This document shows positions 45,997-58,385 of a DNA stretch of 64,000 bases, in pieces; the stretch's first letter is position 1; every line of letters begins with the position of its first letter. The stretch lies in assembly GCF_002994745.2 (NCBI RefSeq), contig NC_037092.1, positions 83,992,824 through 84,056,823 on the forward strand. Reading direction: 5' to 3'. Origin of the DNA: Rosa chinensis. Taxonomy: Eukaryota; Streptophyta; Magnoliopsida; Rosales; Rosaceae. The notes under the pieces were generated by a model. That model saw only the letters and a list, made by a program, of their open reading frames with translations, made no database searches and was not told the origin of the DNA. The position numbers were made by a program, and so were the translations under genes.

Positions 45997-46219
45997 CATG
46001 TCAAGTTATGCTAGAGGGTGATTAAACCACCTTTTTGGATACCACATGCACCTTATGTGCCAGCTGATGATCTTTGTGTACAACCTATTAGAACATTTCA
46101 TCAAAGGACATGACGATGCCTCATCAGTTGCCATGTGGAATCTAAAAAGACGGTTCACTTAGCATTGTTCAATCACGTCGGACACCTTTTTTGGAGAAAC
46201 TTTGGTAGTTAATTGACAG

Positions 46220-46771
46220 AAATATCACTTTGGTCATCGCATTATGTTTCGTTCGACAGTTTGGTCATCCAATTTTTAAAAACTTCACTTTGATCACTCA
46301 ACTATATCACCGCATCAGTTTGGTCTCTCCATCTGTTTTCTCTGTTTAAATGTGGCAATTGAACCTCACACTCTAATAGGGAGGGATATATTTGTCAACC
46401 CACTTAAAAAAGAGTGTTTTAAGTAGAAGTAGAACAACAAAACCCAGAAAAATAAAGAATGACAATTACCATAGGGATTATTTGTCCTTGACATACCTTC
46501 ACAAATCCTAATGTGCTGCTCTATTAATGGATTAAGAGGACCAGAGGGAGAAATTGTTGTGTTTGGTCGTCGTGTAGGCCAACTAAAAACCTTCAAATAT
46601 CAAGCGATTGCAAGAAATAAATTCAAGAATGATCAAATTTTTATTTTGTCAGATTCAACTTTAATCGAATGGACCAAAACATCCCTAATTTTAACGGTTT
46701 GAGACAAAATATTTAACGGCAGTAAGTGAAGTGTAAAACGGTACTAAAATTGAGTGACCAAAGTGATATTT
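46220..46771. mobile_element. Non-autonomous DNA element with perfect 17-bp inverted ends
   Basis: AAATATCACTTTGGTCA at 46220-46236 is the exact reverse complement of 46755-46771, and similarity continues less well inward and outward. There is no transposase. The flanks are TTAATT-rich, so the target duplication cannot be fixed. Confidence 0.65.
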
Positions 46772-49700
46772 TTCCCTAATTAATTTCTTAAGCTTTTCAT
46801 AGGCTTTTTCAAGCCTATGAGCATTTCCGGCCAAGACTGATCTATTTAGGATTCAAATTGTTTGTTTATGAAGATTTCTTCGTTAGCCCAAGGACTATGT
46901 ATTGAAAATAAAAGAAAAAGAAATTCAAAGAAGCCATCTTTGATCTCCATCCTATTTACTTAAGCAAAAGATCAAAATTGATGGCTGTTGTTAATAATAT
47001 CGTTGATCTCCGGGACTTTGTATTGGTCGAAATCCTCTGTCTTCCTAGCAATGAATTTGTTTTTCAATACACTTGTGTGTCCAAGCATTAGTGCATTCTC
47101 ATCTCCGAATCTTCTTTTATTGGCCACTTATTTGTTTTCAAACGTATATTCCTTTCGTATTTGCGATTGTTTTGAAACCCTTAAACCAGTCTAGATAAAT
47201 GCAAAGCCCTGTGAAACCATACAACCATGCTCACAATTATATGCACATAAGCTCGACAACATTCATGCAAGGATCAAGGCTTACCTTCAGCAATTACCGA
47301 CATGGACTCCATCTCCTGCAGCTGCAAACACGATCATTGAATATGGCTTTCTGTTACTTACCAACCTTGCTTCTCAATGGACAAAACTAATGCAAATTGA
47401 TGTGGTAGAAATAGGACCAATTCATCTATTTATATAGGTGACTTAAACCTCAAGAAGCTTTCCATTAACGCAGTTCATATTGGATTAGGTCTCTTAGTTA
47501 GATTCTTAATGTAACACTTCATTGTGGATCCGGCTCTTCTAAAGTAAGGAGCCTATAAATTTACTTTAATTTCATAAAATCTGGACTCTCTGTCTAATCT
47601 AAGGGTTCTAAAATTGACACATCAATTTCATCTAAACAAGGTTAACTGTACCGTGTTAACTTGAGCAAACGGAGTTGAACCCCTTCACATACTGTCTCTC
47701 CTATGCAGTCTTAACCCCAAATTGACTTGTTGCATTGCAGCTTCCACGGAAACTTGCCTATGGTTATAAGACCCCTCCTGATAGCTCTGTTGATCCTCTC
47801 GATCTTGGCAATCTCAGCCACCGTGAGGCCTTGCAAAGACCCTCTTCATCTCCTACTACTTCATCTCCCTCAGGCCCCTCCCCTCCTCTTCCTCCTCTTC
47901 TGGATTCATCACCGAGATCAGAGACCTCAAGCCCATCTGTTTCGACGACGGCGTTTTGGTCCAGCCGGACGCCGCCGCCTCCACAGATGAGGCCCGCTAG
48001 CCGCAGCAGCCTCTCCTCCCTCTCTCCACCGACCTCAGCTCTCTGCGCGATCAGAAAAGGGTCAAAAACCAGATCTCCCAGTTCAAATTAGAAGCAAAAG
48101 GGTTTTTGTTAAACATGTAGATAACGGGGACTCTAACGTTATTGAGAGAGAAAGCATCTAAATGTGACATTTGATGATGTGGCAACTATCTGACCATAAG
48201 ATTACTTGGAGGATCATGATTTTATGAAATTTACATACATTTACTATAGAGGAGCTCAATCCCTTCATTATAGTCTTCCTTGCAGACTAAGAATTGGATT
48301 ACTAACCTTATGTTGCCTCTGAAAATCACCTCGGCCTATATAGCCGAGGGATCAAGGAACAAATGTCCTTCTCGATGAATAGATTGTGGGGTGGGGCGTG
48401 CCAACACACGGCCAAGAGGCCAAGTGTGCAATTGTAGATATAGTGCACGTGTTCTAACTTCGTCGAGCGACTGAAAGCCGAGGAAGGAATAATCTCGGCT
48501 GAGGGTTCGATGCCTTTAGATTAAGGACTTTTGGGTTGTTCAATGGATGAGTCGCAAATAGTGATTGGTAACCGAATAATTATGTTAAACTACTCCTAGC
48601 GCAAAAGCATAAACACAATAGTAAAAGAGCAAGGAAGTAAACTCTAGACTAAGTGCAGAAAGGTAAAGAGCAATGAAGTAAATCACAAAAAAGTAAATAG
48701 CGATAAAGTAAAGAGTGGAAAAAGTAAATGGGTTGAAGAATAAAACTATCAACTATTATAAACAAAAGTAACAACAGAAACAATTGAAATAATGATACTA
48801 GATTACAAGAAAAACGAAGGGAAATGACTTGAACTAGTAGAGCCAACAACTAAAGAATTGAAAAGACAATGAAACTAATCTAGAGCTAAGAAAAATAAAA
48901 GGAAACCCATGATGGAGTTTTGACTGGAGATGTGTCTGTGTGTCTTCTATCAATGCTTCTTTTATATAGAGAAAGTTAACTTGCTTGATGATCAAACAAA
49001 GCTCTTGAACTCAAACTGTTTGCAGTAATCCAATGAAGCTACAATTTCTTTAATTAAACTAGCATCAGAAGAATAAGAAAGTGAATCAACTATATGCCGC
49101 ACGTACTTGCCTTCATTCCATTCTTTGTTCAAAGTTGCATTGCATGTACAAATGTTATGAATCATTTATCAATAAACAACCAAACAGCTAGCTTATTTAA
49201 CTCCCTCTCTCATCCAAATTAGCCAATAAATGCATATGTGAGCTGCTCTCCTTAATCGTTACAAATACTCTAAATGCAATATTAAAGAGATAAAATCTCT
49301 TAATGAAGCATTTATCCTCTAAATCAAGATAATTATCATTAATAGTAATTACAAATTACCAATGATTATCTTAATTTCTTCATTCATCAAACGGCCACGA
49401 TATGATCGTTAGGCCGATATGCTAACAACATGGGTATAAACACCTTAAAGAATTGATACACTCTTTCATTAAGCTACAAGTATTGGTTTATAGTTTGTGT
49501 CCATGTTAAACTAGTTTTGACATTAAGTTAATTATCAATTTACTTTATGTTAATGTGTGACAAGTCCATAATGATTCTAACGATTAAGTTAATTACTTTA
49601 TGTTAATTATCAATTTACTTTAAGTTAATTATTTTATGTTAATTATCAATTTACCAATGATTATCTTAACAGTAACTTATTGAACCAGGTGATTGCTGTT

Positions 49701-50187
49701 GACCAAAAAAAAAAACATAAGAATATTTATAGGTTTTAAGTTTTGACTAAGCTTCTTATTGATGAAATTTTTTTTTTTTTCGTGTCTTAATTATTGAATT
49801 CAAAACTAAGTAAGAACTCCTGATAATCAAAACTATATATAGTGGCTGAATGACGCCCTACATTATGTCATGCATTAGCAAATTCATCTAAATTTCTTCA
49901 AAGGCTCTTTGATCGATCAGTACGTTCATGATCATGACACTGTAACCTTCAAAGAATCAAAATGAGATATCAACGGTTATATGTATGTAGTAGTACTCTT
50001 TATATAGTTGCCTATATCATCATCGATCAGCTTCTATAATTTTTAATAAGAAGTCATATATTTTGATCTATGATTTTGTTAAACGTAGCTGGGATACACC
50101 TTCCCAAGTTGTTAATGCATGTATGTGTATCTATAAAAGTTGATGGAGTCCTCTTAATGTATACAAAAATAATCATCTTTCTATTGT
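46772..50187. other. Intergenic, 3.4 kb
   Basis: AT-rich, with one GC-richer segment (47730-48110) that may be a gene relic, and a block at 49500-49660 with repeated TTAAGTTAATTATCAATTTA words. No other feature supported. Confidence 0.4.
47734..48111 (+). pseudogene. Unidentified gene relic, Pro/Ser-rich with coiled-coil end
   Basis: After an acceptor-like TTGCATTGCAG (47731-47741), one frame reads LPRKLAYGYKTPPDSSVDPLD and a Ser/Pro-rich stretch. A second frame carries FITEIRDLKPICFDDGVLVQ, and a third gives LRDQKRVKNQISQFKLEAKG before a stop. Three frames in succession suggest a once-coding exon with two frameshifts. I do not recognise the parent gene. Confidence 0.35.
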
Positions 50188-50192
50188 TAATT

Positions 50193-51125
50193 TGTAAGTA
50201 TTTGGGCCAATACCATTCAACACACACTTTCCTATTACCTCTGGGAGATCAAAGATTACAGAAAAATAGGAGAATACTTCTCCTGCATTTAAGGTAATCC
50301 AAGGGAACAAGAAGAAGTTTGCAGAATCAAATATTGCAGCGAAAATCAAGGAAGATCGTCTCAAGGAAGATCGACTCACTGATCTTGCGTTTAAGGTAGG
50401 ACTCATACATATCATTTTAAATGATTTGCATATCGGATGAATGATCTGATATGCTTATCTTCATTAAGATGTTTTTATCTTGCTTGATTGGTTATGCACG
50501 AAAATAAGGAAAATTATTTACTGGTTTTTAAAACCTTTACATATATATCTTATTCAGTGATGCAATAGGTGATTTGATTTGAGGGGGAGTCTGGCTCCTC
50601 TATAAAAGGTTTCGAAACAAGTTTCTGAAGATAAGTTTTTGACCCTCAAAACAATAGTTTTTCATTGTGTGTTGTTTAGCCTTCACCGACTGTTTTCATG
50701 TCAAAACTTCAATAGTTATTTATATAGTTTGATTCCTCACTACATGCATATCATGATCCATATCTAGAATCAGTGAGTTCAGTGAGATTGTGATATAAGC
50801 AGCTGAGGGGGAGATCTATAGTATAGAGAATATCTTAAGCATTGGCTGCGTGTGTAGAATAGTTTCTGCAATTGTAAACAAGTTAGCATTGTGTGCTAGT
50901 AAAGTGATTGAGATCAAAATCACTACTCGTAATTGTATTCTTTTTACACATAGTGGATTTATCTTTCGTGTAGGCTACGTAAACAGCCTTGCAGTGAAGT
51001 TTCCTCAGTGGCGAGGTTTACACTGCGTCAGCAAAAGCTTGTGTTCGTTTTTACTTGAATTGGTAAATTATTTAGTCTTGTCACTTGTTCACATCATTGT
51101 GTTTTTGTTCCATCTGGTGTTTTCA
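50193..51125 (+). repeat. Copia-3 5' LTR
   Basis: Starts TGTAAGTATTTGGG, ends GTTTTCA. A TATA box, CTATAAAAGG, lies at about 50600-50609 just after a GAGGGGGAGT word. Confidence 0.93.
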
Positions 51126-51172
51126 ATTGGCATCAGAGCGGGTTCTAGAACTATCTAGTGATCCCAGGAAAG

Positions 51173-54100
51173 ATGGAACATTCATGTGATAGGGCTGCTG
51201 GTGGATCTATAAATAGTCCTCCATGGTTCGATGGTGGATGTGAAAAATATACTCAGTGGAAGATATACATGAAATCATATCTCTATGCTCAAGATGAACA
51301 TGTGTGGAATATTGTAGAAAATGGCTGGACTATACCTATGGTAAAAGCAAAAGGAGAAAGCTCTTCCACTGCAAATCCCAAACCAAGGAAGGACTGGACT
51401 GAGGAAGAAGTTCGTGATCTGCAAGCAGATTTCAAGGCTAAGAATAGCATTTTCACTGCCCTATCTGAATGGAAAAAACTGAGGATAAGTCACTGTGATA
51501 CTGCCAAGCAGGCATGGGACCTTCTACAAACTACATATGAAGGGAATAAAAAGGTACGAGCACAGAAATTACAAGCACTGATCTTTGAATTCGAAACTAT
51601 GACTATGGGAGATGATGAAACTGTTGATGACTTCCATGGTAGAATTCTTAAAATTTCCGATCAGTGTCGGAGTCTGGGAGCACCTTTCGATGAAGATAAG
51701 ATTGTCAAAAAAATCCTCAGAGCCTTGCCAGAAAAGTTTCATTCAAAAGTCACTAGTATAGAGGACTCATTTGACATTGATGAATATCCACTCGATGAGC
51801 TCATCGGCAATCTCAAAACCTATGAGATGAGGTTAAAACCTGAGAAGAAAAATAAGGGAGTTGCTTTCAAGGCTGTAAAAGGAGTAGAAGAAGAACAAGA
51901 AACACTAGATCTTGCTCTACTAATGAAGGAATTCAAAAAATTTCTCAAAAGCAAGAACTCTTCTAGAAATCCCAATGCTGCTAGGAAAAACTCTTACGGA
52001 GGAAGCAGTAGCAGCGGTGACTACAACAGCAAGAGTGGAAAAGGAAGCTTCAAGGGAAACCTCTCAGGAAAGCCTAAATGTTATGAGTGTGGTGGCCATG
52101 GTCATATCTCTACTGACTGTGGAAATAGGAAGCATGGAAACAACAACAACAAGTCTCTTCTCTCAACCTGGAGTGATGATGAGTCTCAAGAAGTTAAAAA
52201 TCTGGCTCTTGTATCATCACTTCTACCAGATTCAGACAGTGAGGAGACCTTCTCTGATGATGAAACAAATGTCCGCTGCAGACAACTCTACAAAGCCTCA
52301 AAGGCTACTCTGCTTAGAAACTTGAATTTGGAGAAAGAAGTTGAATCTCTGAGAACCGAAAAAGAAAAGGTGGAGCGTCTATTGGAATCCTCGCAATCTG
52401 CATGGAAATCAGAGAAAAGCAAACATGTGAGTGATATACAAGATGACCAAGTGGCATGGAAGATTGAAAAAGATGAGTACCTCAACAGGATCAAACTGCT
52501 TGAACTGGATGTTAAAGGACAACAAGCATTAAACCTGGATTTATCAGCTAAAAATGAGTCTCTGCAAGATGAATTAAGATTGACTCAAGAAAGATTCACC
52601 AAGTTTGATATCAGCTCCAACTCCATGTCAAAATTGCTCGGATCAGGAAAAGCTCCTCATGACACTTGTGGGTTAGGTTACACTAGAGAAAATTCCAAAA
52701 GTACCAAATTCGTAAGAGCATCAAGACATTCGGGAGAAAAAGAAGAAGCCTCCAATGATGATCATGTCAAGATTGTGAAGGAAGGCAAGCCAAATCCAAA
52801 CTGTCGGGTAAAAATTGACCAAAAGTTCCCCACTGGTCAAAACAGGTACGCAAACTCTAGACCTTTTGTTCCTATTTGTCATCACTGTGGTAAGATAGGC
52901 CATATCAGACCTAGGTGTAATGAAAGGCTTTCAAACTCACAGTTCTCTCAAGAAAAATATACTGTTGAATTCCTACAGTTTGAGCTTAAAGAACAAAAAG
53001 AACTCATTAACAGACTAGCTGAAATTGTTTCTAAGAAGAACTTTCAAACTGAAAGAAGGAAAACGGTCTGGACCAAGAAAAATGAAAGTAATTGTCTTCG
53101 TTCTTATGAAACTAATGATACATGTCTTTTCGCTTGTGCAAGCAAAACTCAACAAGGCTCTCACATTGAGGCAACTTGTCTGGTAGCCTTGACTGCATTA
53201 GCTGACAAGCGACGAGATTTCTGGTATGTTGACAGTGGGTGCTCTAGACACATGACTGGAGATAAATCTTGGTTCACATCCTTTGAGCATGAAAACACAA
53301 CTGGATCAGTCACGTTTGGAGATGGAAGGAAGGCAAATATTCTGGCTCAAGGCACAGTAAACACTCCAAGTATACCTAACCTTAAAAATGTTTTATTTGT
53401 TGAAGGCTTAACTGCAAATCTGATTAGTGTCAGTCATTTGGCTGATGACTATGAAGACGTGTGGTTTAACAAACAAAGATGTTTGGTCTTAAATCAGAAA
53501 GGAGAAGGTATCATGGGAGGTAAGAGATCCATTGATAACTGTTATCATGTTCAAGCTAATGAATCTTCCAGCTTGCAGTCTTGTTTGTCTGTAAAATCTA
53601 CAGAGGAGACCTTTGAACTTTGGCATAGGAAGATGAGACATGTCAACTATCAGGACTTGCTGAAATTATCCTCCAAGCAATGTGTCAGAGGCCTGCCTAA
53701 TTTAAGGGGCAAAACTGACAAGATATGTGGGGAATGCAAAATCGGAAAACAAACGAAGGCACCTCACAGAGTGATAAATTCTACAACAACCTCAACAGTA
53801 TTGGAGCTATTACACATGGATCTCATGGGATCAGCTCAATCTGAGAGTATTGGAGGTAAGAGCTATATACTAGTAGTTGTAGATGATTTCTCAAGATACA
53901 CTTGGGTAAAATTCTTAAAAGACAAGACTGAAACGTTTGAGTCTTTAAACACTTGAGTCAAAAATTGATTGTTGAGAAGAAATCATCTAATATCAGTATA
54001 GTGCGAGTAAGGTCAGATAATGGTACTGAATTTAAAAACGCCGCATTTTCCAACTATTTTCATGAGCTTGGTGTGTCACATGAATTCTCAGCTCCAATCA

Positions 54101-56372
54101 CTCCACAGCAAAATGGTATTATGGAAAGGAAAAATAGGGTATTGCTAGACATGGCTCGAGTAATGCTACATGCTGCAGGTCTTAGCACAAATTTTTGGGC
54201 TGAGGCTGTCAGCACTGTGTGCTATACAATGAATAGAGTCATTCTCAGACCAGGTACTGAACAAACAGCTTATGAGCTGTGGAAAGGTAAGAAACCAAAT
54301 GTGGGATACTTTCATATTTTTGGAAGTCCTTGCTACATTTTAAGAGATAGAGAACACCTCAGTAAATTTGATGCTAGAAGTGATGATGGCGTGTTCTTGG
54401 GATATTCTCCAAACAGTAGAGCTTATCGAGTTTACAATAAAAGAAGTCGAATTGTTATAGAATCTATTAATGTCTCTATTGATGATCAATGTGTGAAACA
54501 GGAAGAATCATTTGCAGATCCATCTCCCTCTTCTATTACACAACCTCTGAACATAGAACATCCAATTGCAGAAGAAGGAGAAGAAATCCCTGACAGCATT
54601 TTCGAACCAGCTCCAACTCTGAGGAGAGGGTTCAAGCAAGTTCAAAAGTACCACTCCAGTCAAGATATCATCGGAAATCTAATCGATGGAACGACCACCA
54701 GGAGAAAAGCTACAGCACAGGTAAGCCCCTCCGAGGTAAGTCAAGAGAATGTGTTACTGTGTTTTGTTACCAAAAATCTGCTAAGCATGAATATTATCTC
54801 CCATTTTGGTTTTGTGTCCATTATTGAACCAAAAAATATCAAGGAAGCTTTGTTGGATGATAACTGGATTAGTGTTATGCAGGATGAGCTAAATCAGTTT
54901 ACTAGGAATGATGTGTGGTACTTAGTACCTCGACCTAGTAAGTGCAATATTATAGGAACCAAGTGGATTTTCAGAAACAAAAGTGATGAAAAAGGGAATG
55001 TGATTAGAAACAAAGCTAGACTAGTTGCTCAGGGATACTCTCAGGTTGAAGGTCTTGACTTTGATGAGACTTTTGCTCCTGTAGCTAGACTAGAATCAGT
55101 TCGGTTACTTCTCTCTGTAGCATGTCATCTCAGGTTCAATTTATTTCAAATGGACGTCAAAACTGCCTTTTTGAATGGGATCCTTCAGGAGGAAGTTTAT
55201 GTGGAACAACCTCCGGGTTTCAAAGATCCACATAACGCAGATCATGTCTACCGGCTCAAGAAAGCTCTGTATGGTCTGAAGCAAGCTCCTAGAGCCTGGT
55301 ATGAGAGGCTTTCTACTCATCTTGTGGAAAAAGGGTATACTAGAGGCTCCATTGACAAAACATTGTTTGTCAAACGAACTAAGAATGATATTATCATTGC
55401 CCAAGTGTATGTTGACGATATCGTTTTTGGTTCCACATCCAAATACCTTGTCAAAGAATTTCAATCCGTCATGGAAAGTGAATTTGAAATGAGTATGTGT
55501 GGTGAACTAACAGTATGTGTGGTGAACTAACCTTCTTTCTTGGACTGCAAGTAGGGCAAATGGATACAGGATTGTTTCTCTCTCAAACCAAATACGCTGA
55601 GAACTTGATCAAGAAATTTGGTCTCGAATCTAAGAAGATCGTGAGCAATCCCATGAGTACCATCACTAAGCTGCAAGAAGACCAGGAAGGGAAATCAGTT
55701 GATCCGACACTCTTTCGTAGCATGATTGGGAGTTTACTGTATCTCACTGCCAGTCGACCCGATATTTCCTACAGTGTGGGAGTATGTGCTCGCTTTCAAG
55801 CAAATCCCAAAGAATCCCACTTAGAAGCTGTCAAAAGAATCATTCGCTATATATCAGGTACCGTTAGCTGTGGTATTTTCTATACATTCGACACTAACGT
55901 GGAAATTGCAGGGTACTCTGATGCTGACTGGGGAGGCAACCTAAAGGATAGAAAAAGCACTTCTGGAGGTTATTTTTTTATTAGAAACAATCTTGTAGCT
56001 TGGCATAGCAAGAAACAAAATTGCATTTCCCTGTCTACTGCAGAAGCTGAATATGTTGCTGCTGGGAGTTGTTGCACACAAATACTATGGATGAAACAAA
56101 TGGTTCATGATTATGGTATTTCTCAAGGTAAGTTGTCTATCTTCTGTGATAACACAAGTGCCATTAACATCACAAAGAATCCTGTTCAACATTCTCGAAC
56201 AAAACACATTGATCTACGTTATCATTTCATTAGGGACTTTGTTGAGCAAAATATTCTTGAATTAAGCTTTATGCCCACTGAGAGTCAACTTGCTGATCTA
56301 TTCACTAAGCCTCTTGACACTGCTAGGTTTGAAATGTTGAGAAATGCACTTGGGATATGTTCTAAACAGTAA
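51173..56372 (+). pseudogene. Copia-3 gag-pol with a frameshift and a 20-bp duplication
   Basis: Starts at the ATG at 51173 (MEHSCDRAAGG). In order: gag; knuckle CYECGGHGHISTDC; a Glu/Lys-rich coiled coil (about 52310-52610); second knuckle CHHCGKIGHIRPRC; protease WYVDSGCSRHMTGD; HHCC zinc site with LWHRKMRHVNYQ and CGECKIGK; integrase; reverse transcriptase VYVDDIVFGST; RNase H AGYSDADWGG. Break 1: at about 53943-53956 the frame shifts after FESL, explained by loss of one T in a T-run, inside the integrase. Break 2: AGTATGTGTGGTGAACTAAC is duplicated head to tail (55492-55511, 55512-55531), shifting the frame between reverse transcriptase and RNase H. Otherwise the frames are open to the TAA at 56372. 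Confidence 0.92.
55492..55531 (+). repeat. 20-bp tandem duplication disrupting copia-3 pol
   Basis: Two perfect head-to-tail copies; the extra 20 bp changes the frame and ends the upstream reading frame at 55530. Confidence 0.95.
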
Positions 56373-57570
56373 GGTACTCGAATGTCTGTCCAATGTTGAT
56401 TGAGAAATTCATGATCTTAGTACACTTGGACCACTATCACTCGTGAACTGCATATATTTACAGCCATGTACTTTCTATGACCATGTCTTATTCTGGACTA
56501 ATGCTTATGTACTCATGATTAATCATTGACTCACGTCACATTACTATGTAGTTCACTTATTGCTTTATATGGAGGCAAGTTTCGTGTTCATTGTCCTGGG
56601 AGAATAGATGAAGAAGGCAAAACATTTTAATATGCTCAGTTGGCAACTTTTCTACTCTCAAAGTAATCAGGTCCTTGTTGTGGTAAACTTTCAAGGATTT
56701 GTAAGAAACGAGAATAGTTATATGTATCCTACCACTCAAAGTAATCAGGTCTTGGTTGTGGTGAACTTTCCAAGGTTTGCAAGAAACGAGTTGGTAGGTG
56801 CACCGTGCACATCTATTATGAAACTTCAAACAACAACTCGAGACTCTCTTCCTGGAGCATCCTTGTTATGCTCAGTACCCTAAGATCGTCTGGTCTGGGA
56901 GTTGCTAAGACGGGTCTTGCTACATGAGTTCTTGTTTACCCTATAAAGGGGTCTATACCTCAAATCATAAGTATCTGGGAAAAACGTGTCCCACTCCTTA
57001 TAGGAGATCTCCTGAGCTTGGTCTATGTGTGAAGATTTTCCTCTTCTCTTCTTCTCTCCTTCACTGAACACGCTTCTAAGCCCCATGTACTGCTCATGCT
57101 CACACTCTTCACCAATTCACTAGGTCATGATTAATACTAAGCACACACCCTATTTGTTGATGGAATACATCGTGGTCACTACATGGAAATATGTTCTATT
57201 TATTATTTGATTCGTGCTCCTTGTGTTTCAACTATGCTATACCACTGCATTCATTACCTTGATACTTCGCTCGAGAATAGATTATGTGATCTACTCGCTG
57301 ATTTTGTGCTTCTAGTTGCCTCTTTGAATTCTGATTTAATTGCCATCTGGTTGTACTTCCTTCTCTTAATGTTTACGCCTACATTAAGAGGGAGACGCAA
57401 TCTGCATGCGTGTATCTAGGAGAAATAAATTGTCATAATTGTCATAATTCTTCTCCGTTTTGAGACGCTATTCCAATCAGTGTGTCTTTTGGTTTTCCCT
57501 AACCCTACCGGTTCTATATATCTAGTCTCTTTTGTCTCTCAGATTTTATTCTTGTTTGTCTCAGTGTGCA
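56373..57570 (+). other. Copia-3 region between pol and the 3' extra ORF
   Basis: Non-coding in appearance. It includes an imperfect direct duplication of about 58 bp (56653-56712 and 56733-56790) built on CTCAAAGTAATCAGGTC and AAGAAACGAG. Confidence 0.6.
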
Positions 57571-57582
57571 GGTTTTCTCATC

Positions 57583-58077
57583 ATGGTTCGCACAAAGATC
57601 ACCACTTGCCTTGGTGGACACCGGCGTCTTCCTCCTCCCGATGAGGGCTGTCAGGCCGCTGTCAGAGCCGGCATCCTTCATCCCGGCAGGCAACATGAAC
57701 GCAGCCGGAGCCCTCCTTATCGTCCACCTCCTTCTGGTGCCCCCTCTGCTGTTCCTCATCCTTCTGTGTCTCTAGATAGCCTTCGTGACTCCATCCTGGT
57801 GACTGACTGGCGGCTTGCCTGTCTCACTACAGACATGGACGACATGCACTCTCTTCTGGTTCGTACTCATCATGCAGTAACCAACCTCACCAAGGAGATC
57901 CGGAACATGCAGCGCCACCCTCTCGGGTTTGACGCCCCCGGCCCCTCCTCTGTTGTTCCGGAGGCCGTCGCCCTTGCGGAGAGCTCGACTTCGATGGACA
58001 GCGAGGAATTTCATGACAATGTCATCAAGCTTATGGAGGAAGTCGAAGGGCGTTCCCCTTCAAAGGGGGAGAAGTGA
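57583..58077 (+). CDS. Extra ORF of copia-3 in the envelope position
   Basis: A 164-residue frame starting at ATCATGG (57583) between pol and the 3' LTR, where SIRE-type elements carry an env-like or unknown gene. It is clearly more GC-rich than the rest of the element. The N-terminal half is Arg/Pro-rich (MVRTKITTCLGGHRRLPPPD); the C-terminal half is helical in appearance (DSLRDSILVTDWRLACLTTD, then TNLTKEIRNMQRH) with an acidic end. I see no signal peptide or membrane segment, so it is not a classic envelope glycoprotein. A splice-acceptor-like TTGTTTGTCTCAGTGTGCAG ends at 57571, 11 bases before the ATG. Function unknown. Confidence 0.55.
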   Translation: MVRTKITTCLGGHRRLPPPDEGCQAAVRAGILHPGRQHERSRSPPYRPPPSGAPSAVPHPSVSLDSLRDSILVTDWRLACLTTDMDDMHSLLVRTHHAVTNLTKEIRNMQRHPLGFDAPGPSSVVPEAVALAESSTSMDSEEFHDNVIKLMEEVEGRSPSKGEK

Positions 58078-58385
58078 CATTTTTCTTTATTTTACTTTGA
58101 TCTTTTAGTTTTCTATTTTATTTTAAACTATGTTGGACAATGTTTAATTTTATTTTTGCTTTTGGGGTGTAAGTGCATAAGCACAAACTAACTAGGATGC
58201 TTATTCGTTTACCATATTTTGTGATATTCACTTCAGGCTACTTGGATCCGGAAAAGGATGGAAACTGATTCCTCAATCCAAGAAGCCACTCTTTGTTCTC
58301 TTTCATTATCTGTAATGCTTTATCATGCAGGGGTTCAAGCAAGAAAAACATCATGTGTTGAATGGGAATGCCCAAAGGGGGAGAT

